Source of the DNA: Heterostelium album PN500
Taxonomy: Eukaryota > Evosea > Eumycetozoa > Acytosteliales > Acytosteliaceae
Assembly: GCF_000004825.1 (NCBI RefSeq)
Contig: NW_008805078.1
Coordinates: forward strand, 1 to 64,000
Direction of reading: 5' to 3'
Length of the DNA: 64,000 nt
Every line of letters begins with the position of its first letter. Positions within the stretch are counted from its first letter, which is position 1. Below are positions 61,192 to 64,000 of this stretch, piece by piece. The notes beneath the pieces are model-generated. The model was not told the DNA's origin and made no database searches. It worked only from the letters and a program-made list of their open reading frames with translations. The position numbers and the translations under genes were made by a program.

Positions 61192-63939
61192 ATGGTGAAT
61201 TTTAATTATTTTATAATTCCAAGAGTATGGAAAAACTTGTTTGCATTGTTCAATCTGACCGATGAGAGCTACTATGCTTTTATCAATGCCGAGTGGCCAC
61301 CAACACTAGATAGCTCCAGACAGAGCATCTTTGATTCAAAAGAAGGTCTATACTCTCTGCGATCGATACTATCGGAACTCATCAAAGACATTCCTTTTGT
61401 CAATCAGAAAATAACTCTTTCCCAGGAGTTCATCATAGCACTACAGTTTTGTGAGCAAGAGCAATTCGTAAACTTTCAACATTTCATAGAGTGTTCTTCA
61501 AATACACTAAAACAATCAACAACCATTGAAAAAGAAGATGGAAAAGAAGATGGAAAAGGAGATGGAAAAGAAGTTAATGATAATGAAATAGATCCAATGT
61601 TAGTAGATAGTAATACAACTACAAAATCAACAAAAACTATTTGGTATGAACAAACATATTTTCCTCTTGAATATGAAGAAGGTGAAAGGAACTTAAAAGA
61701 GCTATGTGAACATCTTGGAATTGGCAATGGAAAAGAACAACGTTTGAAACCAAGAGAGATTGCAAAGCGACTACTGGAATTCAATAGACAGCTTATTAAG
61801 AAGATTGAAGATGTTATCGATATCTATAGATTGGAGGTCGTAGAGAGAAGACAATGTGCAAGGAAGCTACTATCAAAGTCAAATGAAAAGGTTGAACCGA
61901 CAAGACTCACCAAAGTACTGCAACTCTACAATCCTGAAACATTTAAATTGATGAAATACAACTATGATGATAATGGTGAATCGAATGCATTCGAACAGAT
62001 GAAAAACCATTATAGTGACAGTCCACAATTTGATTGGTCAACAGTGAACAATAGTGTCTTTACGATACCACACAGGGTGTGTCAAGCGTTAGAGGAATTC
62101 ATGTCGCATCTCTACGATCTTACAGGTGATCAGCTGGTCAATATCGACTTGGAAAAGTACGGTGTCTATGCAGGCGGCGATCTAGTTACTAAAGCACTGG
62201 CATATTCGCAGAGCAATATATTCGATGTTGCTAGAGCGGCATCGGTTGAACTGACATTGGAGTTGTTTGTTGTCAATCAATTCTCGTTGGTAGATGCACA
62301 GTCACGTGTTTCTCAATTGGTCGACGACCTCGTCGCACTTTCCAATGGCAACGGTCGGAAGTACTCAGTGTTTGATTCGGAACAATCGATTATCCTTCGT
62401 TCACAAAACGGCTATGGTAAAGCTGATCAACTAGTTCCAATTGTTATTCACAAGAATGTGTATCGCTCGCTCTACGAGTTGATATTGCTGACTGAACTCG
62501 ATAGTAAAGCAGTCTACTTTAGCGGTGCCAATGTATTCCTTTCCTATAGGACGGTACGTGCTATCAAGTTGGGAATAAACACCTACACCTTTAGTATGTT
62601 CACCTCGGACTACTATCAGGTGGAGTTGTATGAGAAACTCGGTTATCAAGCTTGCCAATTTCCTCAGAAATATAAGAAGCGACCGCCACGTGTCAATCAT
62701 ATCGATCGACTGGAAATGACCAGAGTGGCTCGAAGGTCGCGTGAGATCATCGCTGCTTTTGCATCGTCGACATTCCTCACTAATGAAGTCAAAGTGATTC
62801 CCTATGATAACGATAAGATTGTGTTGTACTTTGCAGGTAGAAACTCAGCTGGGTTGAAAGCCAGCGATTTACCTGCATTCAAAGATTTCCAGTGGCGTGT
62901 AGATAGACAACAACCATTCGATTATCAATACTTGGATCAAACATGTCATGCTTGCAACAAAGAGATATCAATGATTCACCTGCAAACAATAGCAACGACA
63001 ACTCCTTCTACTTCAACTTCATTCATTTGCAATAGATGTAATTGGCTACAACAAAACTACGAGGCAAAGTTTGCATCAGTCGATACTAAATCATCAAATG
63101 TTGTACTATTAGATGTAAATGAATCTTCTGAACTTGGATTCCTTCCGGTTCTTTTCAAAACTCAAACACGTATAATCATAGCAACTAAATATCCATATCT
63201 AATGAAAAAACAACTTGCCAATGTAATCAATTCGCTACAACAACAGCTACAGAAACTACCAGCAATTGTTATTTACTACCTGGATCCAGAAGTTGTGAAC
63301 CGTACCAATAAGTTTATCAGTTGGGTGTACAACACCTATAGGAAAATCGATGTATTTCTTTATAATCTGTCGCCGCTCGACTATCTTGAGTATTGTCTAT
63401 CAGAGGAGAAGGAACGAGTCACCAGAGAGATGCATACAGAACAATATGCTCTCAATATCACCATTGTGAATGGCGAATCAACACCGACCAAGACTGGCAA
63501 TACAATGAAACAACTCTCAGCAAAGATATCTAAATTCGACTTCCTAACACTACAGACACTTGCCTTGATGGAACCCACACAGATCATCGATCAAATTGCC
63601 AGAGAGGTCAAAGAAAGAAGCGATCGTAGCATCACTGAAATGAATTGTGTTATCATATTCTCAAATCTATGCTCATCTAAAAGCAGATTGTCATTCCCAG
63701 AAGATCAAGCAAACAACCTAAGAGATTTAATTCATTCAATGGCAATTCAATTACAAGAACAACAAATATACTTATATAATCTTGAATCTACTTCAACATC
63801 AACATCAACAACAAACGCTACAACTACTTCAACAGAAAAAACAGAATCGTCATCAGTATCATCACATCGGATTCTAAAGATTATCTATAGTAAATTAACT
63901 AATACACCTCTTTCCATTTCAAGATTACATATTAAATAA
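61192..63939 (+). CDS. Large protein with degenerate nucleotidyltransferase-like core and zinc knuckle
   Basis: A single exon for 915 residues, with no confident family. Residues about 320-490 show VYAGGDLVTKAL, VELTLELFVVN, LVPIVIHKNVYRSLYELILL, SGANVFLSYRTVRAIKLGIN, then YYQVELYEKLGYQACQFP. This order resembles proteins carrying a nucleotidyltransferase-fold region: GG-x-V, an S-D-I-D-L-F strand, an I-Q-I-V-L-x-x-Y-x-S-x-x-E-I-L strand, then Y-x-x-R-L-x-K-Y. Here the acidic DxD pair is replaced by hydrophobic residues, so a nucleotidyl transfer activity is unlikely. CHACNK (about 585) and CNRCNW (about 614) could bind zinc. The last third has Rossmann-like beta strands (NVVLLDV, RIIIATKYP, AIVIYYLDP). 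The fold comparison is from memory and tentative. The stop is 61 bp from the window end. Confidence 0.6.
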   Translation: MVNFNYFIIPRVWKNLFALFNLTDESYYAFINAEWPPTLDSSRQSIFDSKEGLYSLRSILSELIKDIPFVNQKITLSQEFIIALQFCEQEQFVNFQHFIECSSNTLKQSTTIEKEDGKEDGKGDGKEVNDNEIDPMLVDSNTTTKSTKTIWYEQTYFPLEYEEGERNLKELCEHLGIGNGKEQRLKPREIAKRLLEFNRQLIKKIEDVIDIYRLEVVERRQCARKLLSKSNEKVEPTRLTKVLQLYNPETFKLMKYNYDDNGESNAFEQMKNHYSDSPQFDWSTVNNSVFTIPHRVCQALEEFMSHLYDLTGDQLVNIDLEKYGVYAGGDLVTKALAYSQSNIFDVARAASVELTLELFVVNQFSLVDAQSRVSQLVDDLVALSNGNGRKYSVFDSEQSIILRSQNGYGKADQLVPIVIHKNVYRSLYELILLTELDSKAVYFSGANVFLSYRTVRAIKLGINTYTFSMFTSDYYQVELYEKLGYQACQFPQKYKKRPPRVNHIDRLEMTRVARRSREIIAAFASSTFLTNEVKVIPYDNDKIVLYFAGRNSAGLKASDLPAFKDFQWRVDRQQPFDYQYLDQTCHACNKEISMIHLQTIATTTPSTSTSFICNRCNWLQQNYEAKFASVDTKSSNVVLLDVNESSELGFLPVLFKTQTRIIIATKYPYLMKKQLANVINSLQQQLQKLPAIVIYYLDPEVVNRTNKFISWVYNTYRKIDVFLYNLSPLDYLEYCLSEEKERVTREMHTEQYALNITIVNGESTPTKTGNTMKQLSAKISKFDFLTLQTLALMEPTQIIDQIAREVKERSDRSITEMNCVIIFSNLCSSKSRLSFPEDQANNLRDLIHSMAIQLQEQQIYLYNLESTSTSTSTTNATTTSTEKTESSSVSSHRILKIIYSKLTNTPLSISRLHIK

Positions 63940-64000
63940 ACTATAATAATAGATATGTTTATTGTTTAACATTGTTAAATATTGTTAAACATTTGTTTAT

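Overview
The window looks like a chromosome segment of a social amoeba (dictyostelid). The evidence is very A+T-rich intergenic DNA, short GT-AG introns of about 60 to 140 nt, stop codons running straight into TAAATAAA, homopolymeric Asn/Gln/Ser tracts inside proteins, and gene families typical of Dictyostelia: Fz/Smo-like receptors, a GbpA/GbpB-type metallo-beta-lactamase phosphodiesterase, crystal-protein-like esterases, sacsin-like giant proteins and B-box/Kelch proteins. Conserved domains use many C- or G-ending codons, which is unlike D. discoideum itself and fits a group with milder base bias (Heterostelium, Tieghemostelium, Cavenderia or Acytostelium). The species is an inference.

Layout. 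1-141: tail of an NTF2/SnoaL-like gene. 272-987 (-): Arf-like GTPase. 3497-5383 (-): VMAT-like MFS transporter. 6294-8209 (+): two-RRM RBPMS-type RNA-binding protein, five exons. 8607-10519 (+): RluA-family pseudouridine synthase. 10614-11855 (-): DUF676 serine lipase. 12366-13964 (+): secreted type-B carboxylesterase. 14454-31478 (+): two tandem copies of a giant sacsin-like gene (two HSP90-type ATPase modules and a C-terminal HEPN domain), the second with one frameshift. 31608-33759 (-): Fz/Smo-like receptor. 36081-41256 (+): FKBP15/WAFL-like protein. 41257-48143: 6.9 kb without a convincing gene. 48144-49391 (+): ARID protein with a SAP30-like tail. 50372-53182 (+): cyclic-nucleotide-binding metallo-beta-lactamase phosphodiesterase. 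53398-54695 (-): TKL-like kinase ending in a CaaX box. 55820-56505 (-): composite pseudogene. 56772-58109 (-): F-box/LRR-like protein. 58399-60660 (-): B-box/coiled-coil/Kelch protein. 61192-63939 (+): protein with a degenerate nucleotidyltransferase-like core.

There is no operon logic, and neighbours are functionally mixed. Several genes belong to signalling or development (Fz-like receptor, cyclic-nucleotide phosphodiesterase, TKL kinase, Arf-like GTPase, ARID regulator). The long upstream regions of the Arf-like and ARID genes carry CA-rich/G-box-like motifs of the kind bound by the developmental factor GBF, and both show C over G on the strand of the downstream gene.

The most distinctive locus is the sacsin-like tandem array: patchwork near-identity between copies, a single frameshift inside an otherwise identical 341-bp tract, and a perfect 28-bp palindrome ahead of the second copy. 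I saw no retroelement, DNA transposon, CRISPR array or tRNA gene that I could support.
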